This document shows positions 29,850-38,776 of a stretch of 64,000 nucleotides of DNA, in pieces; position 1 is the stretch's first letter, and each line of letters begins with the position of its first letter. The notes below the pieces were generated by a model. That model saw only the letters and a list, made by a program, of their open reading frames with translations, searched no databases and was not told the DNA's origin. This DNA comes from Idiomarina zobellii (lineage in GTDB: Bacteria > Pseudomonadota > Gammaproteobacteria > Enterobacterales > Alteromonadaceae), in NCBI RefSeq assembly GCF_900100855.1, contig NZ_FNCB01000007.1:34310-98309 (forward strand), given 5' to 3'. The position numbers and the translations under genes were made by a program.

Positions 29850-30467
29850 ATGAAAGGGAAGTTTGTTGTTATTGAAGGTCTGGAGGGAGCAGGTAAAAGT
29901 TCTGCTATCGCCAATGTGATCACGCATTTGCAAGCTAAAGGTATTGAAACTGAAGCCGTGCGCGAACCCGGTGGAACGCCGTTGGCTGAGTCGTTACGCG
30001 ACTTGGTCAAGAAAAAGTGGGATGAAACCTTAGTCCCGACAACCGAGCTGCTGCTCATGTACGCTAGCCGTGTACAGCTAGTCGAAAATGTCATTAAGCC
30101 ACACTTAATGAATGGCACTTGGGTTATTGGTGATCGTCATGATTTATCATCGCGGGCTTACCAGGGTGGTGGTAGACAGCTTGGCGATGAACTTTTACAA
30201 AAACTGCGTGGGTTAACATTAGGCAGTTTTTATCCCGATTTGACCATCTTACTGGATGTTGATGAGGAAGTGGGTCTTGAGCGAGCCAGGGAGCGAGGTG
30301 AGCTGGATAGAATAGAAGAAGAGGACTTGGCGTTTTTTAAACGAACACGGCAGGCCTACCTGAACATTGCGGCGAAAGATCCGTCGATTTTCGTGATCGA
30401 TGCGAATCAACCTATGTTAAAAGTGCATAAAGCCATTCTAAGAACCCTTGAGGAGAATTTGTTTTAA
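29850..30467 (+). CDS. tmk: Thymidylate kinase
   Basis: This 205-residue kinase converts dTMP to dTDP. The P-loop is at 9-17 ([10 protein letters not shown] region), the [15 protein letters not shown] motif near residue 92, and the lid [12 protein letters not shown] near 148. The stop codon shares its last base with the holB start, so the pair is coupled. Confidence 0.97.
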   Translation: MKGKFVVIEGLEGAGKSSAIANVITHLQAKGIETEAVREPGGTPLAESLRDLVKKKWDETLVPTTELLLMYASRVQLVENVIKPHLMNGTWVIGDRHDLSSRAYQGGGRQLGDELLQKLRGLTLGSFYPDLTILLDVDEEVGLERARERGELDRIEEEDLAFFKRTRQAYLNIAAKDPSIFVIDANQPMLKVHKAILRTLEENLF

Positions 30468-31333
30468 TGGCCGCTCCCTGGTTACGCGACGCATGGTTAC
30501 GTTTAGTGACTGCTTTTGAAAGCAATCGGTTAGCCCATGCATATTACTTAAAACACTACCCGGACAAAGGCAGTAACAGCTTCATTGAGCAGTTCACCAA
30601 GTATTTGCTTTGCCAGTCGAAAGGGAAGAGTGCTTGTAACCAATGTAAATCGTGCTTGCTGTACGCCGCGGGAAACCATCCGGATACCTGGATACTCGAT
30701 GGCACAGAAGCCAGTCGCATCGGGGTCGATGAGGTTCGTGACCTACAAAAAAACATTGTGAATAAGGCAAACCAGGGTGGTTTTAAAGTTGCCGTTATTT
30801 TACAAGCTGAAAAAATGACTGAGCAGGCCTCTAATGCTTTACTGAAAGTACTTGAAGAGCCGCCTGCTGATACCTGTTGGCTAATATCAACGAAAGAGCC
30901 TGAGCAATTATTGCCAACATTGCGAAGTCGCATGCAGTGGCTCAGCATTCCTTACCCTGAAGCCGAACAAACTGATGAACAAACTGCGCAAGCTGCGGAG
31001 CTATTCGACGCTTTGCATAAGCTGACCCCACTACCTGAGCTAAAAGACAAAGCAGTTGCGGCAGAGTGGTTGAATACGTCTGAGCGATTAGCATCCGATA
31101 TGCTCGCTCAGTTAAACCGGCTTCCCGCTGAGCGTTTTTACTTTCCTGGCGTGCGCGAGCGGTATGAACGATTAACGCAATGCTCTTGGTTGACTGCGCC
31201 GCATCTCAGTCAATGGGTATCGGAATGCCGACAGTTACGTCAGACATATCAGGGCTCCCCCGGCGTTAATTTGCCGTTATTATTAACCCTTATCTGGAGC
31301 CGTTGGTCACACTTTTTGCTGGGTGAAGAATAA
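30467..31333 (+). CDS. holB: DNA polymerase III delta' subunit
   Basis: This 288-residue clamp-loader subunit has four zinc-binding cysteines C49, C57, C60 and C63. The place where ATPase paralogues have a P-loop is degenerate (YPDKGSNSF), as expected for delta', which does not bind ATP. The SRC-like position reads LRSRM. At 288 residues it is shorter than E. coli HolB (334); the loss is mainly in the C-terminal collar domain. Its stop codon is in the left arm of a hairpin that covers the pilZ ribosome binding site. Confidence 0.93.
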   Translation: MAAPWLRDAWLRLVTAFESNRLAHAYYLKHYPDKGSNSFIEQFTKYLLCQSKGKSACNQCKSCLLYAAGNHPDTWILDGTEASRIGVDEVRDLQKNIVNKANQGGFKVAVILQAEKMTEQASNALLKVLEEPPADTCWLISTKEPEQLLPTLRSRMQWLSIPYPEAEQTDEQTAQAAELFDALHKLTPLPELKDKAVAAEWLNTSERLASDMLAQLNRLPAERFYFPGVRERYERLTQCSWLTAPHLSQWVSECRQLRQTYQGSPGVNLPLLLTLIWSRWSHFLLGEE

Positions 31334-31360
31334 GGCTCCTGTTGCAATAAACGGAGCCTT
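31332..31360 (+). promoter_or_regulatory. Hairpin over the pilZ ribosome binding site
   Basis: AAGGCTCC (31332-31339) pairs perfectly with GGAGCCTT (31353-31360) across a 13-nt loop. The right arm contains the GGAG Shine-Dalgarno of pilZ; the left arm contains the holB stop. This is the layout expected for translational coupling. Absence of a T run argues against a terminator. Confidence 0.6.
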
Positions 31361-31361
31361 T

Positions 31362-31703
31362 ATGTCCCACGTTATATCTGTTGAGCTTGAGTCTGCTCAC
31401 GAGTTGGCAACGCGAATGGTGCCACTCTTTAAATACACATCATTTTTAATGCCTGAAACCAGTGAACATTACTATAAGTTGGGCGAAAGACTTGATGTGT
31501 CGCTGACATTGCATGATCGGCCGTGTCCTTTTTACTTCAGCACACAAGTGACCTGGCTGTTTGAAAACAGGCAGTTGCCCTGCGTTTTAACCTTGCTCCC
31601 CAAAGACCTGGCGACAGGGCATCGATTAAACTATCTGACTCACAAGCATAAGTCTGAATATGGTAAACTGTTCCGTTCATTATTAAATTCTTGCGCAACT
31701 TAA
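31362..31703 (+). CDS. pilZ: PilZ-domain protein, type IV pilus PilZ-like
   Basis: This 113-residue protein has the position and size of the founding PilZ of Pseudomonas, encoded between holB and tatD. It lacks the RxxxR and (D/N)xSxxG motifs for c-di-GMP, as does true PilZ, which instead binds the pilus ATPase PilB and FimX. I identify it mostly by context plus the short beta-barrel-like sequence around TLHDRPCPFYFSTQVTWL. The ATG at 31362 has a GGAGCC site; an upstream in-frame start inside holB is unlikely. The symbol is inferred from synteny. Confidence 0.75.
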   Translation: MSHVISVELESAHELATRMVPLFKYTSFLMPETSEHYYKLGERLDVSLTLHDRPCPFYFSTQVTWLFENRQLPCVLTLLPKDLATGHRLNYLTHKHKSEYGKLFRSLLNSCAT

Positions 31704-31720
31704 TTGCAACGGAGCACTGG

Positions 31721-32509
31721 ATGTTTGTTGATTCGCATTGTCATTTAGATCGTATTGACCCAGAGAAAGTCGGTACAGACTTGGCTGGATTAGTAGAAAA
31801 TGCCCGCAAAAATAATGTGGAGCATATGCTGTGTGTTTGTGTCACGCTTGATGAGTACCCGCAAATGCGCGATACCGTTTCTGCGTATGACAATGTTTCT
31901 ATATCCTGCGGTGTGCATCCCCTTTACGTCAATGAAGAGAGTATGGGCGCTGATGAAATGGCGGCAAAGTTAACAGAGCTAGCCAGCGAACCAAGGGTTG
32001 TTGCCATTGGTGAAACAGGGTTGGATTACTTTTATGATCCGGACTCGAAAGTGAAACAACAAAACAACTTCGAGCAGCACATTGCTGTAGCAGGGCAGTT
32101 GAATAAACCTCTTATTATTCATACCCGGGAAGCCCGTGAAGATACCCTGGCTATGTTAAAACAAGGCCACGCGGATAAACCTGGCGGTGTTTTACATTGC
32201 TTTACCGAGTCTTACGAAATGGCAAAAGAAGCCATCGACTCATTAGACTTTTATATTTCCATTTCTGGTATTGCGTCTTTTCGAAATGCGTCGGAATTAA
32301 GAGACACAGTTAAAGCATTGCCTTTAGACAAACTACTCATTGAAACTGACAGCCCCTGGTTAGCACCGGTGCCTCATCGTGGGAAAGTGAATCAGCCAGC
32401 CTACGTTACTGATGTCGCAAAATGCGTAGCGGACGTTAAAGGTATTACGCTGGAAGAGGTTGCACGCGTGACCACTGAGAACTTTTATAAGCTGTTTAAA
32501 GCATCTTAA
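31721..32509 (+). CDS. TatD-family metal-dependent hydrolase (YcfH-like)
   Basis: This 262-residue TIM-barrel hydrolase begins MFVDSHCHLD, with metal ligands H6 and H8, then GETGLDYFY near residue 94, IIHTREA near 130 and LLIETDSPWL near 205. TatD proteins are Mg-dependent nucleases or D-amino acyl-tRNA deacylases. The ATG at 31721 has a GGAGC ribosome binding site; a TTG 30 bp upstream overlaps pilZ and is less likely. Downstream of holB, it corresponds to E. coli ycfH. Confidence 0.93.
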   Translation: MFVDSHCHLDRIDPEKVGTDLAGLVENARKNNVEHMLCVCVTLDEYPQMRDTVSAYDNVSISCGVHPLYVNEESMGADEMAAKLTELASEPRVVAIGETGLDYFYDPDSKVKQQNNFEQHIAVAGQLNKPLIIHTREAREDTLAMLKQGHADKPGGVLHCFTESYEMAKEAIDSLDFYISISGIASFRNASELRDTVKALPLDKLLIETDSPWLAPVPHRGKVNQPAYVTDVAKCVADVKGITLEEVARVTTENFYKLFKAS

Positions 32510-32584
32510 TGAGCTGTGTATAACTTGTCGATAAAACATTTTTAATTGTTCAAAAACATAAAGTTAAAAGAAACTGTAAAAAAA

Positions 32585-32613
32585 TTAGACATCCTTCGAT
32601 TATTGTCTAAACT
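32585..32613 (+). promoter_or_regulatory. Promoter-like sequence overlapped by an inverted repeat
   Basis: TAGACA (32586-32591, 5 of 6 to -35) and TAAACT (32608-32613, 4 of 6 to -10) are 16 bp apart. The 7-bp inverted repeat TTAGACA-N12-TGTCTAA (32585-32610) covers the -35 and touches the -10, a typical repressor operator layout. The regulator is unknown. Confidence 0.5.
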
Positions 32614-32619
32614 AAAAAT

Positions 32620-32739
32620 TGTTGGATGAATTTTAAGCAGGATAAATGAGACTGTTTTATCATGAGTTAGCGCACGGCTCATCACATGAGCCATTCCCCT
32701 ATACCCGGAACAATCTGGATTGGTTCCGGGTTTTTTTTA
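32620..32739 (+). ncRNA. Candidate small RNA or prpD leader RNA
   Basis: From the promoter above, a transcript of about 120 nt would end at the terminator at 32703-32738. It has hairpin GGCTCAT-cac-ATGAGCC (32676-32692), whose left arm can instead pair with ATGAG at 32662-32666. No anti-terminator that pairs with the terminator's left arm was found. It could be a stand-alone sRNA, a transcription attenuator for prpD, or simply a late terminator for the tatD operon. Confidence 0.35.
32703..32738 (+). terminator. Strong intrinsic terminator upstream of prpD
   Basis: ACCCGGAAC (32703-32711) pairs with GTTCCGGGT (32723-32731), followed by T8. Confidence 0.88.
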
Positions 32740-32820
32740 TCCAAAATAAACGAAAAGGGCGATCAATCAACCGATTAGCTCCGTAGCTATTTGAGTCACC
32801 CTTTGAATTAAGGAGTCATA

Positions 32821-34305
32821 ATGCCTACGACTGTCGAACAAAATAAACGTCCCGATTACGACGACGTCATTGTCGATATCGCCGACTATGTAATGAACTA
32901 TAACGTCACAAGCGAAGAAGCCTGGAGTACCGCGAAGTACTGCCTTATGGATACGCTGGGCTGCGGTATGTTGGCATTAGGTTATCCGGAATGTGCCAAA
33001 CATTTGGGACCGCTTGTACAAGGGACACAGGTTCCCAATGGCGCTCGTGTTCCTGGTACACAGTTTTCTTTAGACCCCGTTAAAGCTGCGTGGGATATAG
33101 GCTGCATTGTTCGTTGGCTGGATTTCAATGATACCTGGCTGGCGGCAGAATGGGGACACCCGTCTGATAATTTAGGTGGCATTTTAGCGACCGCCGACTT
33201 CATTTCTCAGCAGCGACGCAGCCGTGGGCTTAAGCCTCTTGTTATTAAAGACGTGCTGGAAGGCATGATAAAAGCCCATGAAATACAGGGTAACCTGGCC
33301 ATAGAAAACAGCTTTAACCGAGTTGGGCTTGACCATGTTGTACTGGTAAAAGTGGCGTCAACAGCTGTTGTTAGTTGGCTAATGGGTGCCAGCAAAGAGC
33401 AAATTATGGCAGCGCTGTCTCAGGCTTGGGTAGATGGTCAGTCATTGAGGACCTATCGCCATGCACCCAATGCGGGCTCCCGTAAATCGTGGGCAGCGGG
33501 GGATGCCACCTCTCGGGCAGTGCGTCTGTCAGATATAACGATGCGTGGTGAAATGGGAATTCCCGGCGCTTTGACTGCGCCACAATGGGGGTTTTACGAT
33601 GTTCTCTTTAGTAAGACAAATAAAGATCAGAAGCTGAAAGACGAAGAAGATCGGAAATTTAAGTTTCAGCGCGATTACAGCAGTTACGTTATGGAAAACA
33701 TTCTGTTTAAACTGTCTTTCCCGGCAGAGTTTCATGCTCAAACAGCGTGTGAAGCTGCGGTAACACTTCACCCCGATGTAAAAGGTAAGGTAGACGACAT
33801 AGAGAAAGTCGTTATTACGACACATGAATCTGCGATTCGTATTATCTCCAAAGAAGGGGAGCTGGCTAACCCCGCAGATAGGGATCATTGCTTACAGTAT
33901 ATGACCGCAGTGCCCTTAATTTGGGGGGAACTGAATGCTGATCACTATGAGGACGGATTTCATCAGGCACATCCGGAAATCGATGCTCTTCGAGAAAAAA
34001 TGGTCGTCGAAGAAGACCTTCAGTACAGTGAAGATTATCTGAATCCGGATAAGCGCTCCATTGCCAACGCGGTACAAGTTTTCTTCAAAGACGGCACTAA
34101 AACAGAAAAAGTAGCGGTGGAGTATCCAATAGGACATCGTAACCGTCGTGACGAGGGTATTCCTGTACTCAAAGAAAAATTTAAAGCGAGCTTAAGTAAG
34201 CGGTTCCCGGCAAGTCAGGCGAATGAGATATTTAAGCTGTGTACTGAAAACGACTCGTTTGACCAAATGCAGGTCGATAGCTTTATGGATAAATGGGTTA
34301 TTTAA
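32821..34305 (+). CDS. prpD: 2-methylcitrate dehydratase PrpD
   Basis: This 494-residue MmgE/PrpD protein follows E. coli PrpD closely: [22 protein letters not shown], [27 protein letters not shown] and [16 protein letters not shown] are all present. PrpD dehydrates 2-methylcitrate in the propionyl-CoA methylcitrate cycle. It has a lysine/aspartate-rich insertion of about 13 residues near residue 265. It stands alone: prpB, prpC, acnD and prpF are not next to it. An AAGGAGT ribosome binding site precedes the ATG. Confidence 0.93.
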   Translation: MPTTVEQNKRPDYDDVIVDIADYVMNYNVTSEEAWSTAKYCLMDTLGCGMLALGYPECAKHLGPLVQGTQVPNGARVPGTQFSLDPVKAAWDIGCIVRWLDFNDTWLAAEWGHPSDNLGGILATADFISQQRRSRGLKPLVIKDVLEGMIKAHEIQGNLAIENSFNRVGLDHVVLVKVASTAVVSWLMGASKEQIMAALSQAWVDGQSLRTYRHAPNAGSRKSWAAGDATSRAVRLSDITMRGEMGIPGALTAPQWGFYDVLFSKTNKDQKLKDEEDRKFKFQRDYSSYVMENILFKLSFPAEFHAQTACEAAVTLHPDVKGKVDDIEKVVITTHESAIRIISKEGELANPADRDHCLQYMTAVPLIWGELNADHYEDGFHQAHPEIDALREKMVVEEDLQYSEDYLNPDKRSIANAVQVFFKDGTKTEKVAVEYPIGHRNRRDEGIPVLKEKFKASLSKRFPASQANEIFKLCTENDSFDQMQVDSFMDKWVI

Positions 34306-34310
34306 TGGCA

Positions 34311-34346
34311 ATAAAGGCTGTCGTCACTTGCGACAGCCTTTATTCT
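34311..34346. terminator. Bidirectional terminator between prpD and the NSS transporter
   Basis: A 13-bp perfect stem (34311-34323 with 34331-34343) with a 7-nt loop and A/T-rich flanks on both sides serves the convergent genes. Confidence 0.87.
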
Positions 34347-34355
34347 TAAAGCGAT

Positions 34356-35702
34356 TCAGCCCTGCCAAATAATCAAAAGAATAAGTATCGGGCAAACAAA
34401 TTTGACATACCAGGGCCATATTTTCCAAAACAAGCTCTTATCGATATCCGGTGAACCTTGCTTTAAAGCTTTCAGCAGGTGATTCTGGCGTAAGACCCAA
34501 GTCAGCATAATAGCGAACACCAGAGCCATTATTGGCTGCATATAAACGGTGCTGAATGTGACTACTGCCCCGAATAAGACCTCAAAATTATAAATAATGG
34601 TGGTCGAAATAGCGGTGACAATAAGAGTGACTATCCACACCCCTGAGCTTCTGTCGCAGCGTGCTTCTTCGCGCAATGCGTTTACCGGTGCTTCCAGCAT
34701 AGAAATAGAGGATGTAATGGCTGCTATAACCATCAATAAAAAGAAGCCGAACGAGACGAATAAACCCGCTGTTCCAAGTGTGTCAAACATTGCGGGTAAT
34801 ACGGTAAATACCAGTGTATCGGCGGAGAGCAGGGTACCGTCATCTGCGTATATTTGAACGCCATTGGACTGAGCAACGAACATAGCGGGTAAAATTAAAA
34901 GCCCGGCTAAAAATGCTACGCTGGTGTCAATTCCGGCAACCCAGGCTGCTGTTTTCGGAATATTTTCTTTATTTGAAAGGTAGGCGCCGTAGGTCATCAT
35001 TACGCATACGCCCAGCGATAATGAGAAAAAGGCCTGGCCCATGGCTCGTATGATAAGTTGAGGGTCGCTAATTTGGGAAAAGTCAGGGACTAAATACATT
35101 TTAAGGCCTTCAAGAGCGCCTTCCTGAGTCAGAATGTATGCTGACATACCAATTAAGAGGACAAACAGCATTGGCATGAGCCGTCGTGACCAGCGTTCTA
35201 TGCCGTTATTGACACCTGAACGCACCACGTAGACGGTTAACAGCATAAAAAAGATCATAGTCGCCATATTTCTGGCTTCTGAAAATTCGACAAACCATGC
35301 GGCAGTGTCCGGCAGGCCAACAAAGATAAGTAGCGGCGATATCATGTACGAGATAAGCCAGCCGGATACAATGGCATAAAAACTTAAAATCAAACTAAGG
35401 ACGATAAGCCCGACGACCCCGGCTATAGCTCCGGTTCCTCTGAAGAAGGCTTTATCTGATAAATTTCTTAACGCTTCAATTGGGTTGTTTTGACGAATTC
35501 GGCCGATAGTGACTTCTGCCACAAGCATAGGGTAGGCGAGAATGGCAATCATAATGAGGTAAACCAGTAAAAAGGCACCTCCGCCGTTACTGGCCGCCTG
35601 GGTTGGAAAGCCCCATATATTGCCAACTCCAACGGCGGAGCCAGCAGCAGCGAGAATAAAGCCTAATCGTGAGGCAAAAGCCGGAGACGTATTTTTAGCC
35701 AT
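34356..35702 (-). CDS. Sodium-dependent transporter, NSS/SNF family
   Basis: This 448-residue LeuT-fold protein starts with the family TM1 signature (GSAVGVGNIWGFP) that forms the sodium and substrate site, and has about 11 membrane segments, usual for bacterial members. Such carriers import amino acids or related compounds with sodium; the substrate here cannot be told from sequence. It lies 40 bp downstream of ansA on the same strand, which suggests an amino acid substrate and co-expression. No TM12 is seen. Confidence 0.88.
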   Translation of the reverse strand: MAKNTSPAFASRLGFILAAAGSAVGVGNIWGFPTQAASNGGGAFLLVYLIMIAILAYPMLVAEVTIGRIRQNNPIEALRNLSDKAFFRGTGAIAGVVGLIVLSLILSFYAIVSGWLISYMISPLLIFVGLPDTAAWFVEFSEARNMATMIFFMLLTVYVVRSGVNNGIERWSRRLMPMLFVLLIGMSAYILTQEGALEGLKMYLVPDFSQISDPQLIIRAMGQAFFSLSLGVCVMMTYGAYLSNKENIPKTAAWVAGIDTSVAFLAGLLILPAMFVAQSNGVQIYADDGTLLSADTLVFTVLPAMFDTLGTAGLFVSFGFFLLMVIAAITSSISMLEAPVNALREEARCDRSSGVWIVTLIVTAISTTIIYNFEVLFGAVVTFSTVYMQPIMALVFAIMLTWVLRQNHLLKALKQGSPDIDKSLFWKIWPWYVKFVCPILILLIIWQG

Positions 35703-35742
35703 AGTAATATTGTTATTATTATTGATTTGAGTCAGTGCTCGA

Positions 35743-36762
35743 TTATGGCGGAGTTAATTCGCCGCGTAAATTCTTCTGTAACAGTTTTTGAATTTCATTG
35801 TGAGAAATGTCTTGCGACAGTAGGTAATGTAACTTGGTTAGCGCGGCTTCAATGGTCATATCGGAGCCGGACACTAAGCCGAGCTTTGCCAGCGCATTGC
35901 CGGTAGCATAACCATCCATATCGACACGCCCACGGAAACACTGTGTACAATTTAAAATTGTAATGCCGTTATCGATACCGCGCTTTAAAACAGAGAGCAG
36001 AGCATCGTTTTGCGGCGCATTGCCGACGCCATAACTTTGCAGAATAAGTGCCTTCACCGGCTGCTTTAACTGGTTGTCGATTATGTCAGGTGAAATGCCC
36101 GGATAAAGCATGACCACGCCGATAGGCTGTGGCGTCATTTCAACCACGTTGAGCTCACTCGGTTTGGCATCTGTTTCGGAAAGTTGACCGGCATTTAAGC
36201 GAATTTGTATGCCAGCTTCCAGCAACGAGGGGAAATTGGGCGATGAAAACGCATTAAAGCCATTAGCATCCGATTTCGTTGAACGGTTTCCGCGAAATAA
36301 GGTGTTATTAAAAAACAGGCCGACTTCTGGAATCGGGTAGTTAGCAGCAACGTAAAGGGCATTCAGCAAGTTCGTTTGACCATCGGAACGCAGTGCTGCT
36401 AAAGGAATTTGTGAGCCGGTAACAATGACCGGTTTATTGAGGTTTTGCAACATGAACGATAGCGCTGATGCTGTATAGGCCATGGTATCGGTACCATGGA
36501 GGATGACGAATCCGTCATAGTCCGAGTAATTGTCCTCAATATCCCGGGCTATTGTGACCCAGTCAGCCGGGGTCATGTTTGAGGAGTCCATCAAAGGACA
36601 GTATTCATGAATAACAAATTCCGGCATTTCCTCCCTGAAAAACTCCGGCATTTTTTGTACGCAATCACTTAAGTGCCCCGCAACCGGAACGTATCCTTGT
36701 TCCGATTTTTTCATACCTATGGTTCCGCCGGTATAAGCAACATATATCTTTTTACGAGGCAC
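35743..36762 (-). CDS. ansA: Type I (cytosolic) L-asparaginase
   Basis: This 339-residue asparaginase has catalytic T14 in YTGGTIGM and the second active-site pair T91-D92 in LHGTDTMAYTASAL. No signal peptide is present, so it is the cytoplasmic AnsA type that hydrolyses asparagine to aspartate. It lies 43-45 bp after sppA in the same orientation; sppA-ansA with divergent ydjA is the E. coli order. An acidic C-terminus ends RGELTPP. Confidence 0.93.
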   Translation of the reverse strand: MPRKKIYVAYTGGTIGMKKSEQGYVPVAGHLSDCVQKMPEFFREEMPEFVIHEYCPLMDSSNMTPADWVTIARDIEDNYSDYDGFVILHGTDTMAYTASALSFMLQNLNKPVIVTGSQIPLAALRSDGQTNLLNALYVAANYPIPEVGLFFNNTLFRGNRSTKSDANGFNAFSSPNFPSLLEAGIQIRLNAGQLSETDAKPSELNVVEMTPQPIGVVMLYPGISPDIIDNQLKQPVKALILQSYGVGNAPQNDALLSVLKRGIDNGITILNCTQCFRGRVDMDGYATGNALAKLGLVSGSDMTIEAALTKLHYLLSQDISHNEIQKLLQKNLRGELTPP

Positions 36763-36805
36763 TTGCGTCTCCTGTCGACATTCTTAGTAACGAATGTCGA
36801 TTATT

Positions 36806-38668
36806 CTAACGCGGTTGCGGGCACAGTGCACAGTATGAGTAAACGTTTTTCGGGTCGTTGAAGTTTCTCAGTACGGCAGTTTCTGACTGCACGTCACTGA
36901 ATAGCTTCAATAACCAATCACTACTATTGTCACGACTCACCTTAGGTAACAAGTCGCTAGCAGCACTATTGTTAAACAGTTCAGCAAAGAACTGCTCTTG
37001 TGGTGATAATTTCTGCTGAACAACATTCACATCATACTTTTCAATAGAGGCTAGCTCTGCTGCCAGTTTAATGGCGTCGTCGTAATCACCTAAAGTATCA
37101 ACCAGACCACGTTTCATTGCTTGACGACCTGTCCAGATTCGGCCCTGAGCTATTTCATGTACGTCATCTTTGCTCATATTACGGGCGTTAGCGACAAGGC
37201 TTAAGAAGTTGTCGTAGGTATTTTCCACCGACTTTTGAATCATCGTTTGCTGGTACTCTGTCATTTCTTCCATAGGGTTTATGGATTCAATTTCAGTGGT
37301 GCTGATAGAGTCACTGTGAATACCAATAGCCGCAAGGCTGTCTTCCAGGTTCATCAGTAATCCAAACACACCGATAGAGCCGGTAATGGTAGTAGGGGAA
37401 GCAATGATTTTATCAGCATCTGCGGCAATCCAGTAACCGCCTGAGGCCGCGACTGAGCTCATTGATGCTACAACCGGAATACCATCTTCTTTTGCTTGCA
37501 ATAACTCCTGACGAATAATTTCTGATGCGAAAGCGCTGCCACCCGGGCTGTCAATGCGAAGCACAATGGCTTTGGTGTTTTCGTCATTACGGGCATCGCG
37601 AATAAGTTTAGCGGTACTGTCGCCACCAATCATGCCGGCTTTTTGAGAACCGTCGACAATTTGGCCTCGCGCAACAACAACACTGATCTTCGGTTTGTCT
37701 TTTGCTTTTGGTGCCGGCATTGGTGGTTTTTGCGCGGTCAGGTAGTTATCAAAAGTAATGTGCTTGAACGTTTCTTTCTCTTCGTCAAGCCCCGCCAAAT
37801 TAATAAGCTCATTACGAACCTCAGTGCGTGTTTTCAGTGCATCGACTAAGTTGTTGTCTAATGCCATGCGTGCCATGTCGCCGTTTGCTTCGTCAAACGC
37901 GGCCATGTAATCATCAATTTTGCCACTGGTTAAGCGAGGGTTGATATTACGAGTGGTAGTCACGCTATTACGAAACTCGGCCCATAACTCGCTATATAAC
38001 GTTTCATTGGCTTCTCGGGCTTCGTCTGACATGTCGTTACGAATAAAGGGTTCAACCGCAGCCTTGAATTTACCGACTTTAAAAACGTGCGGCTTAACTT
38101 TTAGCTTCTCAAGCAACTCTTTAAAGTAAACTTGGGTGTAATCAAGGCCTTCAAAAACGACACCACCCATTGGGTTTAAATAAAGCTGATCAGCGTGGGC
38201 TGCAATATAATACTGATGCTGCGCATAGTAATCGGCGTTACTAATAATGGGCTTACCTGAGGTTCTGAACTCTTCTAATGCCTCAGTAACAGCGCTCAGT
38301 TTATTAATGCCACTTGGGTAGAGATCCTGAAGATCTAAGTAAAGTGCGCCAATACGGTCATCGTTCTGAGCCATCTCAATACTTTCGACAACATCGGTCA
38401 CTAATACTTCGGGAATATCATTACCACTACCTAAAGCTTCTGAAAAGAATTTATCAATAGGGTCGACCCAGGTTTCTTCTTCGACGAGAATACCTTGTGG
38501 GTTGAGCACCAGTATACCGTTCTCAGGTACTTCGATAGGATCTTCGCCACTTATCATGCTGGCCAGGAAAATAGCCAACACAATAAAGAAGACTAAATTG
38601 ATAATGACCTTTCGGGTACCGTTGATTATTCGCCAAATATATTTAAAGATTGAGCTCACTGAACGCAT
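36806..38668 (-). CDS. sppA: Signal peptide peptidase SppA, 67K type
   Basis: This 620-residue inner membrane serine protease has an N-terminal transmembrane helix (about 20-40) and two tandem SppA domains. The catalytic dyad is K202 (VGKFKAAVEP) and S409 (VAASGGYW), close to E. coli K209/S409. It digests leftover signal peptides. The start is placed at ATG 38668, whose N-terminus aligns with E. coli; a GTG three codons earlier is the alternative. The C-terminus ends in a YCALC cysteine pair. Its neighbours ansA and ydjA match E. coli. Confidence 0.95.
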   Translation of the reverse strand: MRSVSSIFKYIWRIINGTRKVIINLVFFIVLAIFLASMISGEDPIEVPENGILVLNPQGILVEEETWVDPIDKFFSEALGSGNDIPEVLVTDVVESIEMAQNDDRIGALYLDLQDLYPSGINKLSAVTEALEEFRTSGKPIISNADYYAQHQYYIAAHADQLYLNPMGGVVFEGLDYTQVYFKELLEKLKVKPHVFKVGKFKAAVEPFIRNDMSDEAREANETLYSELWAEFRNSVTTTRNINPRLTSGKIDDYMAAFDEANGDMARMALDNNLVDALKTRTEVRNELINLAGLDEEKETFKHITFDNYLTAQKPPMPAPKAKDKPKISVVVARGQIVDGSQKAGMIGGDSTAKLIRDARNDENTKAIVLRIDSPGGSAFASEIIRQELLQAKEDGIPVVASMSSVAASGGYWIAADADKIIASPTTITGSIGVFGLLMNLEDSLAAIGIHSDSISTTEIESINPMEEMTEYQQTMIQKSVENTYDNFLSLVANARNMSKDDVHEIAQGRIWTGRQAMKRGLVDTLGDYDDAIKLAAELASIEKYDVNVVQQKLSPQEQFFAELFNNSAASDLLPKVSRDNSSDWLLKLFSDVQSETAVLRNFNDPKNVYSYCALCPQPR

Positions 38669-38776
38669 AGCTATCACTCATTGTTATTTAAGAAATGTCT
38701 TAAGCATATCGAAAGTGGTCTATGCAAGCTAGCCGGAGAATGTAACGAACCGTTACATAATGATAAAGGTTGATAT

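Larger units (their letters stand above)
32510..32820. other. 311-bp non-coding region between tatD-like gene and prpD
   Basis: No convincing protein gene is present; a 46-codon frame at 32646-32786 runs straight through the terminator. The region contains a TTAGACA/TGTCTAA inverted repeat with a promoter-like sequence, two mutually exclusive hairpins, a strong intrinsic terminator, and about 80 bp without a clear promoter before prpD. Confidence 0.7.

Noticed and set aside
32660..32740. tRNA or CRISPR-repeat-like hairpins
   Set aside because: No cloverleaf, no CCA end, and the two hairpins differ in sequence and are not regularly repeated.
32646..32786. A 46-codon open frame (start MRLFYHELAHG) in the prpD leader
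   Set aside because: It runs through the strong terminator, whose T8 encodes phenylalanines, has an AGGA only 3 nt from the ATG and resembles no family I know. I treat the stretch as non-coding, though a short leader peptide cannot be fully excluded.
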